From contig NZ_CAMEFG010000014.1 in the NCBI RefSeq assembly GCF_945915435.1, forward strand, positions 1 through 64,000: DNA of 64,000 nt, written 5' to 3'. Positions 16,116 through 24,209 of the stretch are shown here, piece after piece (within the stretch, counting starts at the first letter, position 1; every line of letters starts with the position of its first letter). Position numbers and translations under genes: made by a program. This stretch comes from an uncultured Paracoccus sp. (GTDB lineage: Bacteria > Pseudomonadota > Alphaproteobacteria > Rhodobacterales > Rhodobacteraceae). The notes beneath the pieces were generated by a model. That model worked only from the letters and a program-made list of their open reading frames with translations, searched no databases and had not been told where the DNA came from.

Positions 16116-18974
16116 TTACATCTCCTGCCTTGCATTCGCGGCATCGTAGAAGGGCAGCGCGGTAACGGGCGCCTGAACCTCGGCCCCCGCAAAGCCGCGA
16201 AGGGTGATCGGCGTGCCCGGCCCGGCCTGATCCGGCGCGACATAGGCCAGCCCGATCCATTTCCCCAGGCTGGGCGAATGGCCGAAGGACGTCACATGGC
16301 CGACCGGATCGCCATCCCGCAGCACCAGCGCCGATTCCCCGACCTGCGCCGCATTGTCGTCCAGCGTGAAGCCGCACAACCGGCGCTTGTCGCCAAGGGC
16401 GCGGCGCGCCTCGACTGCGGCCTTGCCCATGTAGAAGGGCTTCTTGCGCGACAAGGCCCAGCCCATGCCCAGCTCATCGGGGGTGGTCAGGGCGTCGGTG
16501 TCCTGACCGATGATGATATGGCCCTTTTCCAGACGCAGGATGCGCGAGGCCTCCAGCCCATAGGGCCGCAGCCCCAAGTCCGCGCCGGCATCCAGCAGCG
16601 CGCCCCACATCCCCGCGGCGCAGGATTGCGGCAGGTGGATTTCATAGCTGAGTTCGCCGGTGAAGCCGATCCGCATGACCCGGACGGGACAGCCCGCCAG
16701 TTCCCCCTCGCGTCCGTCCAGGAAGGCGAAACCGTCACGGCTGAAATCCAGCGAGCCGGGCAGCCGCTCCAGCACCGCGCGGGCGTTGGGGCCGGTCAGG
16801 TTGATCGCGGCGAAGGCGGCGGTGACGTTCTGGATATCGACATTCATGCCGTGGATGGTCTTTTGCAGCGCCATCTCGGCAAACAGCCGGTCCACTGCGC
16901 CGGTGGTGGCGGTGACATAGTAATGGTCCTGCGCCATCCGGTAAGCTACGCCGTCGTCCAGGATCGAACCCATCTCGTTCAACGCCAGGCAATAGCGCAC
17001 CCGCCCGACCGGCTGCCCGGCATGGGCCATCGTATAGGTCCGGTCCAGAAAGGCGCCCGCATCCGGTCCGCGCACCTCAAGCTTGCCAAGGGTCGAGACG
17101 TCCAGCAGCCCCGCCGCTTCGCGCACCATGCGGATCTCGCGGGTGATCGCGTCGGTTTCGCTGCCCTGTCCCGGATAGACGAAGGGCCGCCACCATGCGC
17201 CGACCGGCATCATCCGCGCCCCTGCCGCCAGATGCGCGCCATGCAGCGCAGTCAGGCGGCGGCGTTCGGGCGTCGTATCGGCCAGAAGGCCCAGCTTTTC
17301 GGGACCGAAGGGTGGGCGGGCGGTGGTGATACCGACCTCGGCCAGGCTGCGCGCGGTCTTGCGCGCCACGATCCGCGCGGTCGTCAGCGCGGCATGGCGG
17401 CCCTGCGACGGACCCATGCCGACGGTCGAGTAACGCTTGACCAGTTCCAGTTCGCGGTAACCGTCGGCGACGGCGTTCTCGATGTCCTTGACTTGCAGGT
17501 CCTCGTCGAAATCGACGAAATCGCGGCCCTTGGGATGGGCCTGCAAGGGCGGGGCGCGGCGCCATCCGACCGGCGCGGGCGGCAGGTCCTGCGCATCGCC
17601 GGCGGCGGCGCGCGCGCCCGCGGCCTCGCCGCTGGCGATCACGGCGGCCAGATCGGACAGCCCCGCCGCCGCGCCGGCCATGTGGATATGGCCCGCCACG
17701 TCCACGATGGCGAAATTCGTGCCGCTGTCGTCCGAGGTCAGCCGCGCGCCCGCATGCAGCGCAAGCTGATAGCCCGGCGTATAGCCCCCCGCCATCACCA
17801 GCAGATCGCAGTCCAGCGCACTGCGGTTGCCCTTGGCATCCTGGATCTGAACCGATTTCAGATGCAGCCCGCCGCGCGCCTCAAGGATGCGGTGGCCGCG
17901 CATCACCGGGATGCCGCGCCGGGTCAGTTCGGCGGACAGGCCGTCGCGATCCTCGGATTCGGGATCGATGACGGCGGCGATGCGCACGCCCGCATCGTCC
18001 AGATCCAGCGCCGCCAGATAGCCGTCGCGATCCCCCGCATAGACCACCGCGCGCTGGCCGGGCCGCACGGCATAGTGGCGCATCAGGCGCTGCACCGCCG
18101 AGGACAGCATCACCCCCGGCAGGTCGTTGCCCCGGAAGGTCAGCGGCTGTTCATGCGCGCCGGTCGCCAGCACCAGATCGGTGGCGCGGATGCGGATCAT
18201 GCGGTCGCCTTGCAGGACCGGCAACCAGTTGTCCTGGAAATGGCCGTTGCAGGTCGCCCCGGTCAGCACGGTGACATTGGGCAGCGCCGCGATCCGGTCG
18301 CGCAGGGCGGCCAGCCTGCCCGCCGCCCCGGCGGTTTCGACATCAAAACGGGCATAGGTCAGCGCACCGCCCAGATCGGGTTCCTTCTCGACCAGGATCA
18401 CGCCCGCCCCGGCCTCGGCGGCGCGGATCGCGGCGGCAAGCCCCGCAGGCCCCGCCCCCACCACCAGCACGTCGCAATGGCGCGTTTCCTTGACATAGCG
18501 GCGCGGCGCCGGGTCAAGGCTGACGACGCCCAGACCGGCGGATTTGCGGATGATCGGCTCCCACAGCTTCAGCCAGCTATTGCGGCCGGGACCGAAGAAA
18601 GTGCGGTAGTAGAACCCCACCGGCAGGAAACGCCCCAGATGGTCGATCACGCGGCCCCGGTCGCGGCGCAGGCTGCCGTTGACGTTCTGGGGGGTGACCG
18701 CGATCCCGTCGCCGACCGGGCGCAGATCGGCGCGGACGTTGGTTTCGTCGCCGATCTGGACCAGCGTGTTCGCATCCTGCCCCGCCATCGTCAGGATGCC
18801 GCGCGGGCGGTGATACTTGAAGGACCGCGACAGCACCCATTCGCCATTGGCCGCAAGCGCGCTGGCGATGGTGTCGCCGGGATGGGCCGGGATGGGGCGG
18901 CCCTCGAAGGTGAAACCGATGCGGGCGCTGCGGTCGATGCGGCTGCCCCAGCCGTTGCCAAGTCTGTTCGTCAT
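16116..18974 (-). CDS. soxA: Sarcosine oxidase alpha subunit (module 2)
   Basis: A 952-residue SoxA. The N-terminal domain again has SFKYHRPRG. The dinucleotide site is VLVVGAGPAGLAAAIRAAEAG (GAGPAG form, against GGGASG in module 1), and a second pyridine nucleotide motif region follows. The C-terminal half is the GcvT-like folate domain, with GELSYEIHLPQ and EASRILRLEKGH. It should form the dehydrogenase/THF-methylene-transfer core with SoxB and SoxD. It overlaps soxD by 4 bp. Distinct motifs in the two SoxA proteins support different substrate preferences, but which N-methylglycine each uses cannot be read. Confidence 0.88.
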   Translation of the reverse strand: MTNRLGNGWGSRIDRSARIGFTFEGRPIPAHPGDTIASALAANGEWVLSRSFKYHRPRGILTMAGQDANTLVQIGDETNVRADLRPVGDGIAVTPQNVNGSLRRDRGRVIDHLGRFLPVGFYYRTFFGPGRNSWLKLWEPIIRKSAGLGVVSLDPAPRRYVKETRHCDVLVVGAGPAGLAAAIRAAEAGAGVILVEKEPDLGGALTYARFDVETAGAAGRLAALRDRIAALPNVTVLTGATCNGHFQDNWLPVLQGDRMIRIRATDLVLATGAHEQPLTFRGNDLPGVMLSSAVQRLMRHYAVRPGQRAVVYAGDRDGYLAALDLDDAGVRIAAVIDPESEDRDGLSAELTRRGIPVMRGHRILEARGGLHLKSVQIQDAKGNRSALDCDLLVMAGGYTPGYQLALHAGARLTSDDSGTNFAIVDVAGHIHMAGAAAGLSDLAAVIASGEAAGARAAAGDAQDLPPAPVGWRRAPPLQAHPKGRDFVDFDEDLQVKDIENAVADGYRELELVKRYSTVGMGPSQGRHAALTTARIVARKTARSLAEVGITTARPPFGPEKLGLLADTTPERRRLTALHGAHLAAGARMMPVGAWWRPFVYPGQGSETDAITREIRMVREAAGLLDVSTLGKLEVRGPDAGAFLDRTYTMAHAGQPVGRVRYCLALNEMGSILDDGVAYRMAQDHYYVTATTGAVDRLFAEMALQKTIHGMNVDIQNVTAAFAAINLTGPNARAVLERLPGSLDFSRDGFAFLDGREGELAGCPVRVMRIGFTGELSYEIHLPQSCAAGMWGALLDAGADLGLRPYGLEASRILRLEKGHIIIGQDTDALTTPDELGMGWALSRKKPFYMGKAAVEARRALGDKRRLCGFTLDDNAAQVGESALVLRDGDPVGHVTSFGHSPSLGKWIGLAYVAPDQAGPGTPITLRGFAGAEVQAPVTALPFYDAANARQEM

Positions 18975-19240
18975 GCCTCGCCCTCGGGCTTGTCTGCGTC
19001 CGCGCCATTCAGCCAGGTGCGCAGGATTTCATCGGTGATCAGGTTGCGTTCCGCCATGAACACGGTGTTCGAGGGCATATGCCGCCACCATTCGCGGATG
19101 ACGCCCATCGGGTTCGGCGCGTGGAAAAGGCGGTCGATCAGGTTTTTCCCGGTCGCCTCGGGTGCGTCTTGGACCGGACCAAGCCACTGGAATTCTGAAA
19201 TATTGCGCGGCCCGTTCAGCGGGCAAACCATCACTTTCAT
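18971..19240 (-). CDS. soxD: Sarcosine oxidase delta subunit with incomplete zinc site (module 2)
   Basis: An 89-residue SoxD-family protein. The N-terminus MKVMVCPLNGPRN keeps one cysteine of the classical CPYCGPR motif but has Asn/Gly at the second Cys position. The central WWRHMPSNTVF keeps the histidine but not the following cysteine. So at most two of four zinc ligands remain. The tail AERNLITDEILRTWLNG is like other SoxD tails. It is 10 bp from soxB and overlaps soxA by 4 bp. Loss of the metal site in both SoxD copies of this window is notable. Confidence 0.8.
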   Translation of the reverse strand: MKVMVCPLNGPRNISEFQWLGPVQDAPEATGKNLIDRLFHAPNPMGVIREWWRHMPSNTVFMAERNLITDEILRTWLNGADADKPEGEA

Positions 19241-19250
19241 CGCCTGTCCC

Positions 19251-20492
19251 CTAATGCCCGGCCGCCGTGGCGCCCATTTCGTTCAGAAGCTCGAACCGTT
19301 CGAACCGCTCCAGCGCGAAGGGCAGCAGGATATCGGGCACCCGCCCCGTGGCGATGGTTTCGGCCATGCGCTTGCCCGCGACCGGGGTCGCCTTGAACCC
19401 GTAGGTTCCCCAGCCCGCATCCAGCCAGTAGTTTTGCAGCGGCGAGGCCCCCATGATCGGGCTGAAATCCGGCGTGACGTCGGTGATCCCGGCCCATTGG
19501 CGCAGGATCTTGACGTTGTGCAGGAACGGCATCAGGTGCAGCGCGCCGGTGGCCAGCGCCTCTTTCTGCGGCAGGCTGGATCGGGTCGAGACCAGTTGAT
19601 AGGGGTCCGTCGCCCCCCCGATCACGATTTCCCCGCGCGAGGATTGCACCAGGTAGGTGTGCAGGTTCGACGACGACAGCAGGATATCCAGAAACGGCTT
19701 GAGCGGCTGCGTCACCATCGCCTGCAAGGGAAAGTTGCGGATCGGCAGCTTCAGCCCGGCCAGCGCGGCGATATGCCCGTTCATCCCGCCCGCCGCTTGC
19801 AGGATCTGCCCGGCGGCGATGGTGCCGCGATTGGTGCGGATCTCGGTCACGCGCTCACCGGCGATGCCGAAGCCCGTGACCTCGGTGCGCTGATGGATCT
19901 CGGCCCCCTTTTCGGCGGCGCGCTTGGCATAGCCCCAGGCCACGGCGTCATGGCGCGCGGTCCCGCCATCGGCGTGCCACAGCCCGCCCATGACCTCGTG
20001 CTGGCCGCCGATGTCCATGTTCACCTGCGGGCAAAGTTCGCGCACGGTCTGCGCATCGACCACCTCGGCGCGGATGCCGACATGCTTGCCCATCTCGGCC
20101 CGCAGCCGGAAGCTGCGCATCGCCGCATCGGAATGGGCCAGCGTCAATTGCCCGCGCTGCGAGAACATGACGTTGAAGCCAAGTTCCTGCGACATGGTTT
20201 CGTAAAGCCCGATCCCCTCGCGGTAGAACTCGATCGAGGGCGGCGTCAGGTAGTTCGACCGGATCGTGGTCGTGTTTCGCGCGGTGTTGCCACCGGCCAG
20301 ATAGCCCTTTTCCAGCACGGCGATATCGGTGATGCCGTGATAATGCGACAGGTAATAGGCCGCGGCCAGACCATGCCCTCCGCCGCCGATGATCACCACG
20401 TCATAGCGTTTGCGCAACTCGGGCGTGGCGGGAATGTCGGCATAGGGCCGGTGCCCGCGTCTCAACCCGTATTTCAGCAATTCCATCGGCAT
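19251..20492 (-). CDS. soxB: Sarcosine oxidase beta subunit (module 2)
   Basis: A 413-residue flavoprotein. The ATG at 20492 is chosen because GAGGTGG lies just upstream. The FAD motif is VVIIGGGGHGLAAAYYL. GGTARHDAVAWGYA includes the covalent FMN histidine, and the C-terminal WAGITDVTPD and DAGWGTYGFKATPVAGK are flavin contacts. It differs clearly from the first SoxB in the N-terminal region and insert lengths. It heads the second leftward soxBDAG operon and is divergent from a LysR regulator 179 bp away. Confidence 0.88.
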   Translation of the reverse strand: MPMELLKYGLRRGHRPYADIPATPELRKRYDVVIIGGGGHGLAAAYYLSHYHGITDIAVLEKGYLAGGNTARNTTTIRSNYLTPPSIEFYREGIGLYETMSQELGFNVMFSQRGQLTLAHSDAAMRSFRLRAEMGKHVGIRAEVVDAQTVRELCPQVNMDIGGQHEVMGGLWHADGGTARHDAVAWGYAKRAAEKGAEIHQRTEVTGFGIAGERVTEIRTNRGTIAAGQILQAAGGMNGHIAALAGLKLPIRNFPLQAMVTQPLKPFLDILLSSSNLHTYLVQSSRGEIVIGGATDPYQLVSTRSSLPQKEALATGALHLMPFLHNVKILRQWAGITDVTPDFSPIMGASPLQNYWLDAGWGTYGFKATPVAGKRMAETIATGRVPDILLPFALERFERFELLNEMGATAAGH

Positions 20493-20544
20493 GGGCCACC
20501 TCGTCTTTCGCGGCCCATCTGACGCGCGGCCCGCCCGCCGCACA

Positions 20545-20599
20545 AGAAAAGGAAACCTGCCCTTTGACCCCGTTTTCGTTATGGCCAGGAAAGGAAACC
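20545..20599. promoter_or_regulatory. Direct repeat in the soxB2/LysR divergent promoter
   Basis: AGAAAAGGAAACC (20545-20557) and AGGAAAGGAAACC (20587-20599) are near-identical 13-mers whose starts are 42 bp apart, four helical turns. They sit between the divergent soxB and LysR starts. LysR proteins often contact two sites on one DNA face, so these are candidate binding sites; this is inference. Confidence 0.4.
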
Positions 20600-20670
20600 G
20601 GGCTGGTGGCGCCCCGCCGGAACTGGTAAAAACCGATCTTCCACCGCCCGGATGACGGAAAATCCGCCTT

Positions 20671-21558
20671 ATGGACCTGCGCTTTCTGGAAACCTTCATC
20701 ACCATCGCCGATTGCGGCTCGATCGCCGAGGCGGCGCGGCGGCTGAACCGCAGCCCGGCAGCCCTCGCCCAACGCCTGCGCGCGCTGGAAGAGGAACTGG
20801 GCCATACGCTGGTCCTGCGTTCCGGCCGCACGGTCCAGCCGACGGCCGAGGGGCTGGCGATCCTGGATCACGCCCGGATGCTGGTCCAGGGCGCGCGCGA
20901 CTTGCAGGCGCTGGCGGCGAACGGCGTTCCGGCGGGGCAGCTAAGGCTGGGTGCGACCGCGACGGCGCTGACGGGCCTGCTGCCCGGCATCATCGCGCGG
21001 CTCAGCGCCGATCACCCCTCGATCGACTATTTCGTGCAGCCCGGTTCCTCGGTCGATCTGTATCACCGCGTGGTCGAGGGGCAGTTGGACGCCGCATTGA
21101 TCGTCAAGCCGCAATTCGCCATCCCGAAATCGACCGGCTGGCTGACGATCCGCGACGAACCGCTGGTCTTCATCGCATCCCGCAGCACCCCCGAACAGGA
21201 TCCCCATGTGTTGCTGGAACGGTCTCGTTTCATCCGCTACGACCGCAACCAATGGGGCGGGCAGATCGTGGACCGCTATATCCAGGACCACGGCCTGAAG
21301 GTGCAGGAATGGCTGGAACTGGACGCCCTCGACGCCATCGCCGCATTGGTGGACCGGGGCCTTGGCGTTGCCATCCTGCCCGATTGGGCGCCGCCCTGGC
21401 CGCAAGGGCTAAGGCTGTGGAAGGCCCATCTGCCCGACGGCGAGGCCCGCCAGGTCGGGGTGATCTGGCAACGCGCAGGCGCAAGGCACCCCGCCGCCAG
21501 CGCCTTCGTGCAGGCCTGCCGAAGCGCCGGGGCGGAACCCCTGGACCATCCCGGCTGA
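20671..21558 (+). CDS. LysR-family transcriptional regulator
   Basis: A 295-residue LysR protein of normal length. The HTH covers residues 1-60 (FLETFITIADCGSIAEAARR, ALAQRLRALEEELGHTLVLR). The effector domain begins around 92 with GQLRLGATATALTGLLPGII and ends with a WKAHLPDGEARQVGVIWQR strand. It is divergent from the second soxBDAG operon, so control of that operon together with autorepression is the default expectation for the family. The start at 20671 fits the family N-terminus (MDLRFLETF). Confidence 0.85.
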   Translation: MDLRFLETFITIADCGSIAEAARRLNRSPAALAQRLRALEEELGHTLVLRSGRTVQPTAEGLAILDHARMLVQGARDLQALAANGVPAGQLRLGATATALTGLLPGIIARLSADHPSIDYFVQPGSSVDLYHRVVEGQLDAALIVKPQFAIPKSTGWLTIRDEPLVFIASRSTPEQDPHVLLERSRFIRYDRNQWGGQIVDRYIQDHGLKVQEWLELDALDAIAALVDRGLGVAILPDWAPPWPQGLRLWKAHLPDGEARQVGVIWQRAGARHPAASAFVQACRSAGAEPLDHPG

Positions 21559-21564
21559 CAAGCC

Positions 21565-21690
21565 GCTAAAGCCAGCGGGGATGAAATATTCGACCCGAGC
21601 ACCGTAGTATCTCATGGGTCCGATCATCCTCACCGCCGTGTCGAGTGCGGTTGAAGAACTCGGCCAGCCAATCCGACACGTCCTGCAACC
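21565..21690 (-). pseudogene. Degenerate fragment resembling the C-terminus of the lysozyme-like protein
   Basis: On the minus strand this stretch encodes RYYGARVEYFIPAG after an out-of-frame DRTHEIL. The intact neighbour ends with DRTTRKIATLY...DEYGARVEFFTKTL. The shared DRT and YGARVE[FY]F words in the same order suggest a second, frameshifted copy of the effector 3' end. The match is short and could be fortuitous. Confidence 0.3.
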
Positions 21691-21749
21691 CGGCCTCCGC
21701 CGCCGGAGACCCCGGCGGGCAATGAGTTCGTTACGGCGGCTCACGCCCC

Positions 21750-22010
21750 TCATGGCCACCATTCCTTCAGAAGCCACATGATGAATTTGCAGCCAAGGAA
21801 CAGAGCGGTGAAAAAGACGGCGGCAATTGCGAAATAGAGGGAGAAAAAGAGAAGGGATCGATCCCACAGAAGGACACAGACGCTCTCGGCGGAGTAATAT
21901 AAATCGGGATCACATAGCTCATCCCCCTGATAGGTGGTTTTGGCGATGTAGATAGGGAGAAAGCCGAACAGGATGGACAGGGCAGTTGCGATGAACGCGT
22001 AAATTTTCAT
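21750..22010 (-). CDS. Small two-span membrane protein, candidate immunity partner
   Basis: An 86-residue protein of unrecognised family, from the ATG at 22010 (MKIYAFIATALSILFGFLPI). One membrane span lies at about 4-22 and a second at about 52-75, with a short Cys-containing loop (DELCDPDLYY) between them and a basic, Trp-rich end (WLLKEWWP). It starts 14 bp downstream of the lysozyme-like gene on the same strand, and base composition is lower in GC than the sox genes around it. In effector-immunity pairs the small membrane gene commonly follows the murein-hydrolase gene, so that role is suggested by context only. Confidence 0.5.
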   Translation of the reverse strand: MKIYAFIATALSILFGFLPIYIAKTTYQGDELCDPDLYYSAESVCVLLWDRSLLFFSLYFAIAAVFFTALFLGCKFIMWLLKEWWP

Positions 22011-22023
22011 GGCTGCTCTTCCC

Positions 22024-22770
22024 TTATCGGAGCTTTTCGGGGTGCGGGGGTATTGGAAGCCAGTCCGGACGAAGTGTTTTGGTGAAAAACTCCACCCGAG
22101 CGCCGTACTCATCCACTGCTTGCGCGTTCAAATTCCTGTAAAGGGTCGCAATTTTTCTGGTGGTTCGGTCATTCGGGGCCAGTCGCTCGGCGATCCGCTT
22201 CAGCATGAACGCGCCCGCATCGAAATTCTTGGCCGGATCGTACATGTCTTCTTCGGAGAAAAGCATCGGCCAGTAGGACACGTTGATGTTCATAGGTCGG
22301 ATGCTCTTGTTGACCCCAAGCCATTCGGCAGGCTCATCATACCATCCGTGGGTGGTCTCCATCACTGCGATGGACAACAGCAATATTTCCGGGACGGCAA
22401 AACGCGCAGCACTGGCCTTGATATACTGTGGCCATGCAAGAAATTTGTTGGTGCGGGATGCCAATATTCCGCTTTCGTGCCAGGGCGCTTCCGCGCTGGC
22501 ACTATAATCGTCCTCGATCCAGAAATTGTATGGAATGTCGTGGATCATCGACGCCTTGCGAGAGACCTTCACACGGACGAAAGCGGTCTGGTTGCCCTGA
22601 AAGGGGATGTCGTGCCGAAAGGAATCGCCCAGAGGAATATCCCGGTAATCGTGATGCGAGGTGCCAATGCGTGGCCTCACGTCGAGATTGTAGGTGTTGA
22701 TACCATGTTTCCGGGTCTGCCAGATTTCGACCTCTCCACCACTGTCTTCCAACGTGTTGTCGCGGCCCAT
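22024..22770 (-). CDS. Lysozyme/transglycosylase-like protein, possible orphan effector
   Basis: A 248-residue protein. Residues 115-240 look like a muramidase-type helical domain: RFAVPEILLLSIAVMETTHGW with the candidate acid E138, then NINVSYWP, KNFDAGAFMLKRIAERL, and IATLYRNLNA...DEYGARVEFF. This is the pattern of soluble lytic enzymes that process cell-wall glycan. Residues 1-110 are a beta-rich part of unknown kind. No signal peptide is visible. There is no good ribosome site before the ATG at 22770, and a different frame upstream (to 22916) reads like protein, so the true N-terminus may be frameshifted. The codon use is less GC-biased than the neighbours, which suggests transfer. Confidence 0.55.
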   Translation of the reverse strand: MGRDNTLEDSGGEVEIWQTRKHGINTYNLDVRPRIGTSHHDYRDIPLGDSFRHDIPFQGNQTAFVRVKVSRKASMIHDIPYNFWIEDDYSASAEAPWHESGILASRTNKFLAWPQYIKASAARFAVPEILLLSIAVMETTHGWYDEPAEWLGVNKSIRPMNINVSYWPMLFSEEDMYDPAKNFDAGAFMLKRIAERLAPNDRTTRKIATLYRNLNAQAVDEYGARVEFFTKTLRPDWLPIPPHPEKLR

Positions 22771-22916
22771 CCGGTGCAGGGTTGCTGCGAAGGGATGGGA
22801 TGAGCATCACGCTCATAACTGGGTTCGACCATGACGACGGCATCGGCGCAGTCGCATTTCTGGATGATCTGACCGAGTTCCAGATTGCTGTCATAGGTGA
22901 TGTCGAAGTCTACCAC
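22677..22916 (-). CDS. Short hypothetical frame, possibly the frameshifted N-terminus of the lysozyme-like protein
   Basis: A GTG-started frame preceded by AAGAAGG encodes VDFDITYDSNLELGQIIQKC and then DCADAVVMVEPSYERDAHPIPSQ. It runs on into the region where the lysozyme-like gene starts in another frame. The first 45 residues look like real protein, whereas its C-terminal 30 (WAATTRWKTVVE...) look random. A one-base shift between about 22740 and 22806 would join it to the lysozyme-like protein. It is either a separate small gene or the 5' part of a broken one. Confidence 0.35.
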   Translation of the reverse strand: MVDFDITYDSNLELGQIIQKCDCADAVVMVEPSYERDAHPIPSQQPCTGWAATTRWKTVVERSKSGRPGNMVSTPTIST

Positions 22917-22954
22917 TCACTCGTTCTTTACCTTCTTTATATGGTCAGGGGTGT

Positions 22955-23227
22955 TCAGGCAGGGCGGAACACGCCCGAGGGCAGCTTGAAGCGCGACCAG
23001 CGGAGATTGTCGCAAGGCTCGCCATCGGTGCCTTCGGGGAAGATGCGGCGCTCCATATGGCCCGGCATCTCGGCCTTGCTTTCCTCGACCGTGTGCAACT
23101 CATCGAGCCGCTTGATGAACATCAGAAAGGTCGGTTGCTTGATGACGGACAGCGGGTTCGAGACCCCGCCCGACCAGAAGGCATTCCGGATCTGGTCGAT
23201 TTGGTTGCGGATCGGTCCTGTCAGCAT
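22955..23227 (-). pseudogene. hsdM: HsdM fragment (type I restriction-modification methylase N-terminus)
   Basis: Ninety residues matching the HsdM N-terminal helical domain: IDQIRNAFWSGGVSNPLSVI, FLMFIKRLDELHTVEE, MERRIFPEG and DNLRWSRFK. Full HsdM is about 500 residues and carries the SAM-binding NPPF motif, which is absent. The frame ends in a stop soon after RFKLPSGVF. No hsdS or hsdR is present. It sits beside the lysozyme-like gene and a low-GC patch, so this is the stump of a lost defence island. Confidence 0.75.
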
Positions 23228-23318
23228 CGCCTGTCCTGTTCGTGCGGTCGGGCGGACAGTAGAAGTTGCGCGAGGGATACTCAACAGCGGCCGCGCCGTT
23301 CATCCCGCGCAGGGCGGG

Positions 23319-24209
23319 TCAGCCTGCGATGGCCTTGGGCGGGATGTGGCGCAGCTTGTCGGGATTGCGGGTGATCCAGATGGCGGCAATGCGGCCCTCG
23401 CGCACCTCCAGCGCGGTGGTCTGGACCACGCCGCCCGGCCTGACCGAGACGAAGCCGGGCGCGCCGTTGATCCGGCACAGGCGCAGCCCCGCCCCTGCCG
23501 GATATGGCCATTTGCGCGCGATACCCGCGAAGAAGCCCGCCGCGCGGCTGCGCCCCCGCAACACGTTCAGCGCCGAGCGCACCTTGCCGCCGCCATCGGT
23601 ATGAACCTCGATTTCCTCGGCAAACAGGTCCAGCAGCGCCTGCATGTCGCCCTCGCGGCTGGCCCGCCAGAAGGCGGCGACGATGGGCAGGCTCTGGTCG
23701 GGCGGGGCGGCGGCGGGTTCGGCCCCCGCCATCCGGCGCCGCGCGCGGGACACGAGTTGGCGGCAGGCGGCGGGGCTGCGGTCCACCACGGCGGCAATCT
23801 GATCGAAGCCGAAATCGAAGGCGTCGCGCAGGATGAAGGCCGCGCGCATCTGGGGCGTCAGCCGGTCCAGCGCCAGGACCAGCGCGATGCCGACATCCTC
23901 GGTCACCATCCATTGCCGTTCCGGGCCGGGATCGTCGTCCGCCACCAGCGGATCGGGCAGCCAGGCGCCGACATAGGTTTCGCGCCGCATCCGCGCCGTT
24001 TTCAGGTGATCGAGGCAAAGCCGCGTCACCACCGCCCCCAGCCAGTGCGGCACCTGCCGGATCGCGCCCAGGTCCTGTCCGGCAAAGCGCAGCCAGGCCT
24101 CTTGCAGGATGTCCTCGGTATCGGCGACCGAGCCGGTCATGCGATAGGCCAGCCCCGCCAGGCGGCGGCGCTGGCCTTCAAAGATCGGGCCGTGCCGGTC
24201 AGGTGGCAT
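23319..24209 (-). CDS. ECF41-family sigma factor with SnoaL-like C-terminal domain
   Basis: A 296-residue extracytoplasmic-function sigma factor. Region 2 lies at about 10-75 (YRMTGSVADTEDILQEAWLRF) and region 4 at about 105-160 (LDRLTPQMRAAFILRDAF...RSPAACRQLVSRARRR). The extra C-terminal SnoaL-like domain (about 170-296) has the group signatures WLPDP (83-87, usually WLPEP), DGGGK and NPDKL (282-286). These identify ECF41, in which the C-terminal domain tunes the sigma factor without an anti-sigma partner. It overlaps the preceding carboxymuconolactone-decarboxylase gene by 11 bp, the classic ECF41 gene pairing. The operon promoter matches the ECF41 consensus, so autoregulation is likely. 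Confidence 0.92.
   Translation of the reverse strand: MPPDRHGPIFEGQRRRLAGLAYRMTGSVADTEDILQEAWLRFAGQDLGAIRQVPHWLGAVVTRLCLDHLKTARMRRETYVGAWLPDPLVADDDPGPERQWMVTEDVGIALVLALDRLTPQMRAAFILRDAFDFGFDQIAAVVDRSPAACRQLVSRARRRMAGAEPAAAPPDQSLPIVAAFWRASREGDMQALLDLFAEEIEVHTDGGGKVRSALNVLRGRSRAAGFFAGIARKWPYPAGAGLRLCRINGAPGFVSVRPGGVVQTTALEVREGRIAAIWITRNPDKLRHIPPKAIAG

Noticed and set aside
15444..20522. A 1692-codon open frame antisense to the whole second sox module
   Set aside because: It runs across four well-supported genes on the other strand, has no domain or ribosome site, and has the composition of a GC shadow.
22502..22894. Third-frame reading across the lysozyme-like gene
   Set aside because: Its composition is random and it conflicts with the better-supported frame.
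22955..23227. Functional type I restriction system
   Set aside because: Only the first 90 residues of HsdM exist; the methylase core, HsdS and HsdR are absent.
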